Source: DASQEH01 sp038239485 (GTDB lineage: Bacteria > Actinomycetota > Actinomycetes > Propionibacteriales > Nocardioidaceae). From it: 15,799 nucleotides of DNA. Of this stretch, positions 1 to 7,327 are shown piece after piece. Each line of letters starts with the position of its first letter. Positions within the stretch are counted from its first letter, which is position 1. Location: positions 1-15,799 of the forward strand of contig JBBSET010000067.1 of NCBI GenBank assembly GCA_038239485.1, given 5' to 3'. The notes under the pieces were generated by a model that saw only the letters and a list, made by a program, of their open reading frames with translations, searched no databases and was not told the DNA's origin. A program made the translations under genes and the position numbers.

Positions 1-95
1 GCCGCGGTCGAGGTTCCCTGGCCAGCATGGCGCTCGGCTCGGTCAGCCACGGTGTCCTCCACCACGCGACCGGCCCGGTCGCGGTCGTCCGCTAG
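1..95 (+). CDS. Universal stress protein (UspA family), C-terminal end only
   Basis: Partial gene entering from the left edge. The frame with codons beginning at position 3 reads to a TAG at 93-95 and gives about 30 residues (RGRGSLASMALGSVSHGVLH, then HATGPVAVVR). This is the characteristic last strand-helix-strand of UspA-domain proteins. It contains the G-x9-G-S part of their nucleotide-binding motif, followed by a VSxxVLHHAxxPVAVVR ending. The start and any second Usp domain lie outside the window, so length and ATP-binding class cannot be judged. In actinomycetes such proteins are commonly tandem-domain stress or dormancy proteins. The gene converges with the glycoside hydrolase gene and ends 20 nt from that gene's stop codon. 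I see no clear terminator hairpin in the gap. Confidence 0.85.
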   Translation, partial: RGRGSLASMALGSVSHGVLHHATGPVAVVR

Positions 96-115
96 GGCCT
101 GCCGCCCTCGCCGCC

Positions 116-1825
116 CTACCCGAGCGTCATGTGCTCGTAGGAGAGGTAGGTCTGCGCCACCCGTGATACGCGGTCGGCGGCGAAGTGCCGCTGAAGCGCC
201 CGGTTACGGAGCGCGTTGTCCAGCGACGCCATGATCATCGACTGGTCGAGGACCAGGATGCGGTGCCCGACCTTGCCGGTCGCCGGGTTCACCGCGTCGA
301 AGAAGCCGCGCGAGCCGTACACGCCGGGGTAGAGGTTGCGAAGCCGCTGGATGTTCGCATAGGCCGCCTGCGGGGTGACGTCGAGGGCGAGGAACGAGGC
401 GTGTGGAGTGACGACGTCCTCCGTCGCGCACGTGTGGCACTGCGACAGCCCCTCGTTGGGGTTCGCCCGGTTCGCGCCGGTGGCCTGATAGGGGAAGGTC
501 AGCCCCTCCACGCCGTACCCGCTGTAGCCACCCGTGTCGTCGGCTGTGCTGGACGGCGACATGCCCCAGACCGGGAAGTGCAGTTGCTGCCTGGTGTATC
601 TGATCTGCACGCGGGCCAGTCGCTTGTCCGCGAGCCCGAAGCTGTGGGTGCCCCAGGATGTCTCGGGGACGACGTCGTTGGCCATCAGGCCCTCGAACAT
701 CCCGCCGCCGAACGTGGGGATGAACCTGAGCTTCGAGTCGGGGTAGGTGTAATGGCCCTCCCAGACGTTGAACGTGCGGTGCGACTGGGGGTCCTTGATC
801 TTCTCCCACCTGCCATGCGCCGGCCACTGGCCCTGCCAGGAGAAGTCCGGATCCGTGCTCGTGCAGTCGGCGAACGGCGCCTTGGGCGGCAGCTCGCGCC
901 AGGTCCGCCACCAGACGTTGCCCGGCATCTGGTGCAGACCCATCCCGATGTAGGCGCCGATCCTGGGATCGCTGTAGAGCGCGCCGTTGTGGTACATCGG
1001 GCCGTCAGCGGGACCTTGGCCCTTCATCGACCCGACGTAGTAGCCGCCGTACATCTGCCCCGTCGGCTCGTTGCCCGTGATCGCCGGGTTGGTGTTGCAG
1101 TGCGTCTCCGCGCGGCCGTCGTAGAAGAGGTGGAAGTTCATCGGCTTGAGCAACCGGTTCGCCAGGTGCCGGGCGGCCGGCAGCGCCTGCCGCACCTCGA
1201 TCAGCCCCGAGGCGTACCAACCGTTGTCGACGTTGGACACGAACGAGCAGTTGTCGAACGTGCCGGTCGTCGTCGTGCACGGCGCCTGACCGGGGTTGGT
1301 CAGGACCTTCCCGTTCACCGTGCTGTACCACTGGTAGAGGAAGCCCTTGTACCGGTCCAGCTTGTGCACCGAGCGCAGCGTGGCGCGGACACGGTGGGTG
1401 GCCTGGTGCGCCGTGATCAGGCCGAGGTCGCGGGCCGAGACCACGGCCCACAGGTAGACGCCGATGTTCGCCGACGAGGTGTACATGCCGAGCGAGGTCG
1501 GGGTGCTGGAGCCTCGGGCGTACGTCAGGTTGTCCATCGGCAACTGGGTGGCGGCGTCGATGTCGTCGCCGTAGAACGCCCAGCTCTGGCGAGCGATCGC
1601 CATCAGGTTCGCCCGCTGCCGCGGCTTCAGTCCGGTGTAGCGCGCCACCGAGTGCCGGTGGTCGAGCGCGGGGCGGGCCGGGCTGGCCGCGGCGACGCCT
1701 GCCCGGGCTGCCGGTGAGCGGCCGACCGGTGCGGCCGCGGACGGCTGCAAGGTCAGAACGGTGAGGCCGAGAACAGCTGCCGCGACGGCTGCCTTGACGG
1801 CGGAGCGTGGAGTCGATAAGGACAT
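116..1825 (-). CDS. Secreted glycoamylase-like/GH144-like glycoside hydrolase (PF10091 fold)
   Basis: Last gene of the operon, 569 residues from the ATG at 1825. A GTG at 1834 would add three residues, but it sits in the AAGAAGGT that looks like the ribosome site for the ATG. The N-terminus is a Sec signal: basic start, hydrophobic stretch about residues 10-27, and an AAA cleavage region near 30-32, with no lipobox. An Ala/Pro-rich linker follows. From about residue 70 the chain has glycoamylase-family (PF10091) landmarks: GFLYQW near 161, VDNGWYASGL near 199, FGGGMFEGLM near 372, FPVWGMSPSS near 417, the VVTPHASFLALDVTP block, GSRGFFDAV and LDQSMIMASLDN. The family forms an (alpha/alpha)6 barrel and includes GH144 endo-beta-1,2-glucanases; many members are uncharacterised. 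Inference: it is exported and cuts a polysaccharide so that products can be imported by the transporter encoded upstream. Substrate unknown; beta-1,2-glucan is one candidate. It starts 28 nt after the ATPase stop. Confidence 0.8.
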   Translation of the reverse strand: MSLSTPRSAVKAAVAAAVLGLTVLTLQPSAAAPVGRSPAARAGVAAASPARPALDHRHSVARYTGLKPRQRANLMAIARQSWAFYGDDIDAATQLPMDNLTYARGSSTPTSLGMYTSSANIGVYLWAVVSARDLGLITAHQATHRVRATLRSVHKLDRYKGFLYQWYSTVNGKVLTNPGQAPCTTTTGTFDNCSFVSNVDNGWYASGLIEVRQALPAARHLANRLLKPMNFHLFYDGRAETHCNTNPAITGNEPTGQMYGGYYVGSMKGQGPADGPMYHNGALYSDPRIGAYIGMGLHQMPGNVWWRTWRELPPKAPFADCTSTDPDFSWQGQWPAHGRWEKIKDPQSHRTFNVWEGHYTYPDSKLRFIPTFGGGMFEGLMANDVVPETSWGTHSFGLADKRLARVQIRYTRQQLHFPVWGMSPSSTADDTGGYSGYGVEGLTFPYQATGANRANPNEGLSQCHTCATEDVVTPHASFLALDVTPQAAYANIQRLRNLYPGVYGSRGFFDAVNPATGKVGHRILVLDQSMIMASLDNALRNRALQRHFAADRVSRVAQTYLSYEHMTLG

Positions 1826-1853
1826 GGATGGCACCTTCTTCGTTGGAGGTGGG

Positions 1854-2705
1854 CTAGCGGGCGGGGGTGGCGATAGCGTCGAGGAGCTGGACGGTGTAGC
1901 TGTCGGTCGGGTGCTGGAGGACGTCTTTGGTGACGCCCCGCTCGACCACGCGCCCTTTGTTGAGCACGAGGATCTCGTCGGTCGCGACCCGTGCGCTCAA
2001 CAGGTCGTGAGTGATGTAGAGCAGGCTCAGGCCACGCTGCTCCCGTAGGTCGGTGAGCAGCCTGAGGACGCCCGCGCGTAGGGAGACGTCGAGCATCGAC
2101 ACGGGCTCGTCGGCCACGATCAGCTCCGGGTCACAGGCAAGCGCCCGGGCGATGACGACACGCTGGCGCTGCCCGCCCGAGAGCTGGTGAGGCAGTTTCG
2201 CGGCGTATTGGTCGGTCGGCGTGAGCCCGACCGTCTGAAGGATCTCGTGCGCGCGGTCGCGCGCCTCGGTGGCCGACAGCCGCAGGAAGTTCTGGAGCGG
2301 CCGCACCACGGTGTACTCGACGGTGTGCAGGGGGTTCAGCGCGCCGTACGGGTCTTGGAACACCATCTGGACCCGTGAGTGGAAGTCGCGCAGGCCGGAT
2401 CCGCGCAGGCCGCCGACCTCGATGTCGCCGAACCGGATCGAGCCGCTGGTCGGGCGCAGAGAGCCGGTGATCATCCCGGCCAGCGTGCTCTTGCCGCTGC
2501 CGCTCGCACCCACCAGGCCGATCGCCGCGCCAGGCGGGATCGTGAAGGAGACGTCGTCGACGGCGACCAGCTTCTCGCGGCCGCGGCCACGCCTCGTGAA
2601 GACCTTGGACACGCCGCGGATCTCCATCGGGGCGACCGCGCTGCGGTTGACTGGGGTGGCGCCGGCCGGAACTGGGCCGTCGTCGGTCGGTCGGTCCTCA
2701 GACAT
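1854..2705 (-). CDS. Opp/Dpp-type ABC transporter ATPase, second subunit (OppF/DppF-like)
   Basis: 283-residue nucleotide-binding subunit that should pair with the other ATPase to power import on the cytoplasmic face. Visible motifs are Walker A GASGSGKST (about 66-74), the Q-loop in MVFQDPYGALNP (about 114-124), signature LSGGQRQ (175-181), Walker B LIVADEP (195-201) and switch His in ITHD (about 233). The first 26 residues are a low-complexity polar extension. It ends soon after the core, without the Cys-rich oligopeptide C-terminal domain of its partner. The ATG start overlaps the end of the upstream ATPase gene by 8 nt (ATGTCTGA), with a GAGGG site about 10 nt before it, so translation is probably coupled. 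The family transports peptides, nickel or oligosaccharides; the glycosidase context favours oligosaccharides. Confidence 0.93.
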   Translation of the reverse strand: MSEDRPTDDGPVPAGATPVNRSAVAPMEIRGVSKVFTRRGRGREKLVAVDDVSFTIPPGAAIGLVGASGSGKSTLAGMITGSLRPTSGSIRFGDIEVGGLRGSGLRDFHSRVQMVFQDPYGALNPLHTVEYTVVRPLQNFLRLSATEARDRAHEILQTVGLTPTDQYAAKLPHQLSGGQRQRVVIARALACDPELIVADEPVSMLDVSLRAGVLRLLTDLREQRGLSLLYITHDLLSARVATDEILVLNKGRVVERGVTKDVLQHPTDSYTVQLLDAIATPAR

Positions 2706-3699
2706 GGGCGTCGTCCCTCTGCTCGGTGACCTGTCCGGCTCGTACGTGGCACGCCGCGCGGCCCGCGCCGAGCGGCATCAGCGGCGGGTCCACGTCTCGG
2801 CATACCTCCACAGCCAGCGGGCAGCGCGGGCTGAACGAGCAGCCGGCTTGCGGCAGTGAGAGGTCGGGAGGGGATCCGGGTATCCCCCCTAGCTCGATCT
2901 CGTCGGCACGGGGGTCGGCGTAGCAGCCCAGCAGCGCCTCCGTATACGGGTGGTGCTGGCCGGACAGCATCTCCGCGGACGGCTGGTCCTCCACGATCCG
3001 CCCCGCATACATCACCATCACGCGATCGGTGGCGTCGAGGACGACCCCGAGGTCGTGGCTGATCAGGATCGCGGTGAAGCCCCGCTCGCGCTGCAGGGTC
3101 TTGATGGTCTGCATGACCGCCCCCTGCACGATCACATCGAGGGCCGTGGTGGGCTCATCGAAGACGATCAGCCGAGGGTCGAGAGACAGTGCGAGCGCGA
3201 TCGACACCCGCTGGCGCATGCCGCCGGAGAGTTCGTGCGGATAGCTGCCCAGGACGGACGGCTCGAGGTCCACGCTCGCGAGCATCTCCGCGCCGCGGTC
3301 GTGGGCGTGGGCGGGCGACGTGTCCTCCCCGTCGCGAGCGTGGGCTCGAAGGATGTCCCGGAAGTGCTGGCCCACGGACCGCACCGGGTTGAGCGCGTTC
3401 ATGCCGCTCTGGAGGACCAGGGCGATCCCCTCCCGGCGTTGGTGGCGAAGCTGCTCGCCGTCGAGGCTGCTCAGGTCGACGCCGGCGAAGTCGATGACAC
3501 CCTTGTCGAGGCGGGCCGGCGGTTGAAGCATCCGCGTCAGGGCGTACCCGAGGGTCGACTTGCCGCACCCGGACTCGCCGACCAGTCCGACGAACTCGCC
3601 CTCCTCGAGGCTGAAGCTCACGTCGCGGACCGCCCATACTCCCGCCCCGCGGCCAGGCTGGTAAGTGACGTTGACGTCGGTTGCCTGCAGAAGGGCCAT
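2698..3699 (-). CDS. Opp/Dpp-type ABC transporter ATPase, first subunit (OppD/DppD-like)
   Basis: 333 residues from the ATG at 3699. The open frame continues upstream to 3810, but that extension is inside the permease gene and has no family similarity, while MALLQATDVNVTY is a normal OppD-type beginning. A GGGAG site lies 5-6 nt before the ATG, and the permease stop shares one base with it (TGATG). Motifs: Walker A GESGCGKST (41-49), signature LSGGMRQ (157-163), Walker B LIVFDEPT (177-184), switch His in ISHD (215). The Q-loop reads VLQSGMNALNP instead of the usual FQDP. The C-terminal oligopeptide/dipeptide domain with its conserved cysteines (CSFSPRCPLAVEVC) is present near residue 290. That domain is diagnostic of the peptide/Opp transporter family, not of CUT sugar transporters. 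Confidence 0.94.
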   Translation of the reverse strand: MALLQATDVNVTYQPGRGAGVWAVRDVSFSLEEGEFVGLVGESGCGKSTLGYALTRMLQPPARLDKGVIDFAGVDLSSLDGEQLRHQRREGIALVLQSGMNALNPVRSVGQHFRDILRAHARDGEDTSPAHAHDRGAEMLASVDLEPSVLGSYPHELSGGMRQRVSIALALSLDPRLIVFDEPTTALDVIVQGAVMQTIKTLQRERGFTAILISHDLGVVLDATDRVMVMYAGRIVEDQPSAEMLSGQHHPYTEALLGCYADPRADEIELGGIPGSPPDLSLPQAGCSFSPRCPLAVEVCRDVDPPLMPLGAGRAACHVRAGQVTEQRDDAHV

Positions 3700-4637
3700 C
3701 AGCGCTCCCGGAGTCGTGGGTTGGAGAGGACGTCGACGCCGAAGTTGATCAGCGTGAACGACGTGGCGAGCAGCGCGATCGCGAGGCCGGGTGCGAAGAC
3801 CAGCACCCACTGCCCGGTCAGCAGCGAGTTCTGCTGCTCCGCGTAGTACAAGATCGTTCCCCAGCTGACCGTGCTCGGGTTGCCGAGGCCCAGGAACTCC
3901 AGGCTCGCCTCAGCCATCACGGCGGCCGTCGCAGCGCCGAAGAAGCTGCCCGCAACCAGCGAGGTCATGTTGGGCAGGATCTCCCGGAAGACGATGCGGA
4001 ACAGCCCCTCGCCCGAGAAGACAGCGGACGTCACGAACTCACGGCTGCGAAGCGTCGCCGCCTGGCTGCGGATCACCCGCGCGCCGGTGGCCCAGCTCGT
4101 GAACGCGACGACGAGGACGATCGTCCACACCGACCGGTTGGGGATGTAGGCCGCCAGGATGATCATCAGTGGTACGCCAGGGATGACCAGGGCGAGGTTG
4201 GTCACGAAGCTGAGCACCTCGTCGACGAAGCCCGGCCGGTAGCCGGAGACCAGGCCGACGGTCACCGCCACGAAGGTGGCCACAGCACCCGCTGTCAGCC
4301 CCACCAGCAGGGAGACCCGGGCGCCGTAGAGCAGCTGGGAGAAGACGTCCTGCCCGTTGCCGGTGGTTCCGAACCAGTTGCTCGAGCTGGGTCCCTGGTA
4401 TGGCTTGAACGAGGTGGACGTCGGCGAGTGCGGTGCCAGCCACGGCGCGAAGATCGCCACCAAGATCATGACCGTCAAGATCACGATGCCGATCCTCGCC
4501 TTGCCGTTGCTCCACAGCGAGCGGAAAGCCCGGCCGACGAACAGGGCAGGCCCCGGAAGATGGCCACCGGACGGGGGGGGCGACGCCAGTTCGGCGGCCG
4601 GGTCCGGTGGCGGGGTGGTCATGGTCGTGAGGCTCAT
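3699..4637 (-). CDS. Opp/Dpp-type ABC transporter permease, C subunit (OppC/DppC-like)
   Basis: 312-residue inner-membrane permease. The Pro-rich cytoplasmic N-terminus is followed by a first membrane segment (about 47-68, IGIVILTVMILVAIFAPWLA), a periplasmic-type loop with NWFGTTGNGQDVFSQLLYGAR (the OppC-family N-terminal signature), and five further hydrophobic segments. The ATPase-docking EAA-like loop is in the ATGARVIRSQAATLRSREFV region, and EILPNM and EASLEFLGLG are strongly family-typical. The start overlaps the preceding permease stop by 4 nt (ATGA at 4634-4637), with GAGGG about 8 nt upstream. An eight-base G run at 4573-4580 (C run in the coding strand) lies near the 5' end, encoding part of SPPPSG. 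It forms the translocation pore with the OppB-like subunit. Confidence 0.94.
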   Translation of the reverse strand: MSLTTMTTPPPDPAAELASPPPSGGHLPGPALFVGRAFRSLWSNGKARIGIVILTVMILVAIFAPWLAPHSPTSTSFKPYQGPSSSNWFGTTGNGQDVFSQLLYGARVSLLVGLTAGAVATFVAVTVGLVSGYRPGFVDEVLSFVTNLALVIPGVPLMIILAAYIPNRSVWTIVLVVAFTSWATGARVIRSQAATLRSREFVTSAVFSGEGLFRIVFREILPNMTSLVAGSFFGAATAAVMAEASLEFLGLGNPSTVSWGTILYYAEQQNSLLTGQWVLVFAPGLAIALLATSFTLINFGVDVLSNPRLRER

Positions 4638-5617
4638 CGGCGTACCCTCGGGTCGAGTCGGACGTACAGCAGGTCGACGACGAAGATCGCTACCAGCATG
4701 CTCACGCTGATAACGAGGAACAGCGCCTGCATCAGTGGGAAGTCGTGGTTGGTCACGGCGACGTAGAGCAGGTTGCCGAGCCCGGGATAGCCGAAGACCC
4801 CCTCGACCAGGACCGAGCCGCCGACGACGGCCCCCAACGACAGCCCGAACGCCGTGACGTTGGGCAGCAGCGCGTTGCGGGCGGCGTAGAGCAGCGCGAT
4901 CGTGCGGCTGTGCAGGCCGTTGGCCTCAGCGAAGGTGACGTAGTCCTCGCCGAGCGTGTTGATCATGTTGTTGCGCATGCCGAAGACCCAGCCCGACAAT
5001 GACGTGATGGCCAAGGTGACGGCCGGGACGATGCTGTGGGAGACCGCGTTGCTCAAAAAGCTCAGGCTGAGGTTCGGTGTCAGGCCCGGGCTGTAGCCGC
5101 CCTTGATCGGGAACAGGTTCCACTTTGAGGCGAGCACGTAGAGCAGCAGCAACCCGAGCCAGAACGGGGGGAACGACGCGAAGAACGTCGCCCCGATCGT
5201 GACGGTGGCGTCGGCCGGGGTGTTGCGGCGCCATCCGGCGTAGACACCCAGCAGCGTGCCGATGACGAACGCCACGATCGTCGTCGTCCCGACCAGGACC
5301 AGGGTCCACGGCAGGGCGCTCTTGATGCTCTGGGCGACCGACTGGCTCGGGAAGGAGTACGAGTTCCCGAACTTGAACTGGGCCATGTTGGCCAGGTAGT
5401 GGACGTACTGGCTGGGCAGGCTCTCGTGCGGAGAGCCGAGCTGGATCTCGACGGCTCGGCGTTCCGCGTTCGTGATCGGCTGACCACCCTGAGCCAGCTT
5501 GGCGAGGGCGGCGTCGACGGGCGAACCCGGCATCAGCCGTGGCAGGATGAAGTTCAGCGTGATCGCCGCCCAGAGGGTCAGCACGAACAGGACGGTCTTG
5601 CGGACCACGTATCTCAT
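4634..5617 (-). CDS. Opp/Dpp-type ABC transporter permease, B subunit (OppB/DppB-like)
   Basis: 327 residues from the ATG at 5617. A GTG two codons upstream (5623) is rejected as the start because it lies inside the strong ribosome site AGGAGGT, which is correctly spaced (5 nt) for the ATG. The protein has the classic OppB layout: a first membrane helix at about 7-27 ending in LPRLMPGSPVDAAL, a long extracytoplasmic loop containing FKFGNSYSF, then five membrane helices. The EAA-type loop EDYVTFAEANGL...NALLPN contacts the ATPase, and VEGVFGYPGLGNLL lies near the C-terminus. It pairs with the OppC-like subunit. It begins 36 nt after the binding-protein stop. That gap contains a hairpin, so permease output may be lower than binding-protein output. 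Confidence 0.94.
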   Translation of the reverse strand: MRYVVRKTVLFVLTLWAAITLNFILPRLMPGSPVDAALAKLAQGGQPITNAERRAVEIQLGSPHESLPSQYVHYLANMAQFKFGNSYSFPSQSVAQSIKSALPWTLVLVGTTTIVAFVIGTLLGVYAGWRRNTPADATVTIGATFFASFPPFWLGLLLLYVLASKWNLFPIKGGYSPGLTPNLSLSFLSNAVSHSIVPAVTLAITSLSGWVFGMRNNMINTLGEDYVTFAEANGLHSRTIALLYAARNALLPNVTAFGLSLGAVVGGSVLVEGVFGYPGLGNLLYVAVTNHDFPLMQALFLVISVSMLVAIFVVDLLYVRLDPRVRR

Positions 5618-5629
5618 CGCCACCTCCTC

Positions 5630-5649
5630 TCAGCGTGTCTCACGGCTGA
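5630..5649 (-). promoter_or_regulatory. Intergenic hairpin between binding-protein and permease genes
   Basis: On the transcribed strand the 20 nt starting 4 nt after the binding-protein stop can fold as a 5-bp stem (TCAGC/GCTGA), a one-base bulge, a further 3 bp and an AGA loop. There is no U-tract. Hairpins directly after a solute-binding-protein gene commonly stabilise the upstream mRNA or attenuate transcription, giving more binding protein than permease. Function here is inference from position. Confidence 0.4.
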
Positions 5650-5653
5650 CCAC

Positions 5654-7327
5654 TCATGACTTCTTCAGATGGGTGAGCACAGTCAGCAGCGAGTTGTTGT
5701 AGTTGGTCGGCAGGGTGTACGGGTCGCTCGCCGACGGCCACCCGGTGAAGTTCTTCGTGGAGAACAGACCCCAGCTGCCGCCGTAGTAGAGCAGCTCGAT
5801 CGGCACCTGGCTGTACATCAGCTGCTCGAGCTTGTCGGTCGCCTTCTGCTGCGTGGCCTGGTCGGTGCTCGCGGCCAGGGTGCTGAGCGCCTGGTCGACG
5901 GCCGGGTTCTTGAACCGCTCGAAGTTGTTGGCAGTCGGGGTGTTGACAGGCGTCGCGAACGAGCTGTTCAGCGCGTTGTTGAAGTCGGTATAGGGGTCAC
6001 CGGTCCCTCCGAAGCCACCCATCGCTGCGTCGAACGTGCCGGCCTGGGTCGCCGAGATGTACTGCGCCGCCTGCGGAAGGTACTCCTTGACGTCGATCCC
6101 GGCTGCCCCGAGCTGGTTGGCGACTTCCTTGGCCGCCGCCACCCAGTCGCTGTAGTTCACGGGCATGGTGATCGTCATGGTGGCCTGCTGGCCGGAGGAG
6201 TTGACCAGCTTGCCGCCCGACATCGTGTAGCCGGCCTTCTTGAACTCCGCCATCGCGGCGGAGGTGCTCTGGGTGATGTTGCCCGAGTCTGGGATGCTCG
6301 GGTCCAGCCACTTCTGCAGGTTCGGCAGGATCAGCCCCGCCTGGCTTGCCTGGTCGAGGTACCCGTTGACCGCCTTCGTGGCGATCGTGCTGCGGTTCAG
6401 CGACATCGAGATTCCCTTGCGGAAGTCCACGTTGTCGTACGGCGCCTTGGTCAGGTTGAGGAAGAGCCCGATCGCGCCGCCCGGCGGGAACCAGTAGATG
6501 TTGTGCTGCGGGTCCTTGGACACGAAGGTGGACTTGACGTCGGGCAGGTAGTTGTAGGCCCAGTCGAACTTGCCGCTGGTCACGTCGAGCTGGTTGGTGC
6601 TCTGGCTGCTCGACTGCGCAGGAAAGACCACCTCGCTCGGCGCGATCTTGTCGGCCTGCCAGTAGCTGGTGTTCTTCTTCAGCGAGTACTGCGTAGGCGC
6701 GAACGAGTCGAGCATGAACGGCCCCGTCCCCACCGGTGCGGTGTCGGTGTACTTCGTCGGGTCCTTGATCGACGACCAGACGTGCTCGGGGACGATCGGG
6801 ATCGACGCCACGACCCCGGCGAAGGGGACGTTCGGCTGCTTGAAGGTGAAGGTGACCGTGTTGCCCGACGACGACACCTTGGCGATCTGGGCCCAGATGC
6901 CCGACGTGTCCAGGGCCGGGAACTGCTTGAGCAGGTTGAAGGTGAAGACCACGTCGCTCGCCGAGAAGGGCTTGCCGTCGCTCCACGTCACGCCCTGGCG
7001 GATCGTGTACACGAGCGTCTTCGGGTCGGTGAACTTGTACCCCGTCGCCAGGTACGGCGTGAAGGAGCCGTCGATCGGGCTGCGGATCTCGAGGGGCTCG
7101 TAGATCAGGTATCCACCGTGCAGCTCGGTCGCTGACATCAGTGGGTTGAAGTTCTCCACCAGAGTCGGGTTACCGAGGTCGCCCTGGATCGTAAGGGTGC
7201 TGCCACCCGACGCCGCCTGATTGTCGCTGCCGGCGCAGGCGCTCACCACGCTCATGGTGAGAGCGAGGGCGACGCCGGCAAGCAGCGGTTTGGTTCGGGC
7301 CAAGGGCTTCGGCGACCGACTCTTCAT
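5654..7327 (-). CDS. Lipoprotein solute-binding protein, family 5 (SBP_bac_5, Opp/Dpp type)
   Basis: 557 residues. The N-terminus is a lipoprotein signal: RTK-rich start, hydrophobic core about 14-27 and lipobox VSAC, predicting lipid attachment at Cys31. The mature protein is tethered outside the membrane, where it captures ligand for the permeases. Family-5 landmarks are FNPLMSATELHGGYLIYEPL, LATGYKFTDPKTLVYTIRQGVTWSDGKPFSASDVVFTFN (about 95-130), PVGTGPFML and the KKNTSYWQ block. Length is normal for oligopeptide or oligosaccharide binders. The ATG overlaps the GH39 stop by 4 nt (ATGA at 7324-7327), and GAGGAGA lies 6-7 nt upstream. Members bind peptides, nickel or sugars such as cello-oligosaccharides. 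The glycosidases and LacI regulator in the same operon favour an oligosaccharide, but the sequence alone cannot prove this. Confidence 0.93.
   Translation of the reverse strand: MKSRSPKPLARTKPLLAGVALALTMSVVSACAGSDNQAASGGSTLTIQGDLGNPTLVENFNPLMSATELHGGYLIYEPLEIRSPIDGSFTPYLATGYKFTDPKTLVYTIRQGVTWSDGKPFSASDVVFTFNLLKQFPALDTSGIWAQIAKVSSSGNTVTFTFKQPNVPFAGVVASIPIVPEHVWSSIKDPTKYTDTAPVGTGPFMLDSFAPTQYSLKKNTSYWQADKIAPSEVVFPAQSSSQSTNQLDVTSGKFDWAYNYLPDVKSTFVSKDPQHNIYWFPPGGAIGLFLNLTKAPYDNVDFRKGISMSLNRSTIATKAVNGYLDQASQAGLILPNLQKWLDPSIPDSGNITQSTSAAMAEFKKAGYTMSGGKLVNSSGQQATMTITMPVNYSDWVAAAKEVANQLGAAGIDVKEYLPQAAQYISATQAGTFDAAMGGFGGTGDPYTDFNNALNSSFATPVNTPTANNFERFKNPAVDQALSTLAASTDQATQQKATDKLEQLMYSQVPIELLYYGGSWGLFSTKNFTGWPSASDPYTLPTNYNNSLLTVLTHLKKS

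Noticed and set aside
185..1717. 510-residue open frame on the plus strand
   Set aside because: Antisense shadow of the PF10091 gene; Arg/Val-rich composition, no recognisable domain, typical of GC-rich coding DNA read on the opposite strand.
3681..4766. 361-residue plus-strand open frame
   Set aside because: Lies across two permease genes on the other strand; highly polar and low-complexity, no ribosome site.
1854..5617. Peptide or nickel transporter as the sole interpretation
   Set aside because: Family alone would allow it, but both flanks of the transporter genes are glycosidases under a LacI regulator, so an oligosaccharide substrate is preferred; peptide transport is not excluded.
5669..7135. 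488-residue plus-strand open frame
   Set aside because: Antisense to the solute-binding protein, which has a lipobox and clear family motifs; the plus frame is Arg/Gly/Val-rich with no family features.
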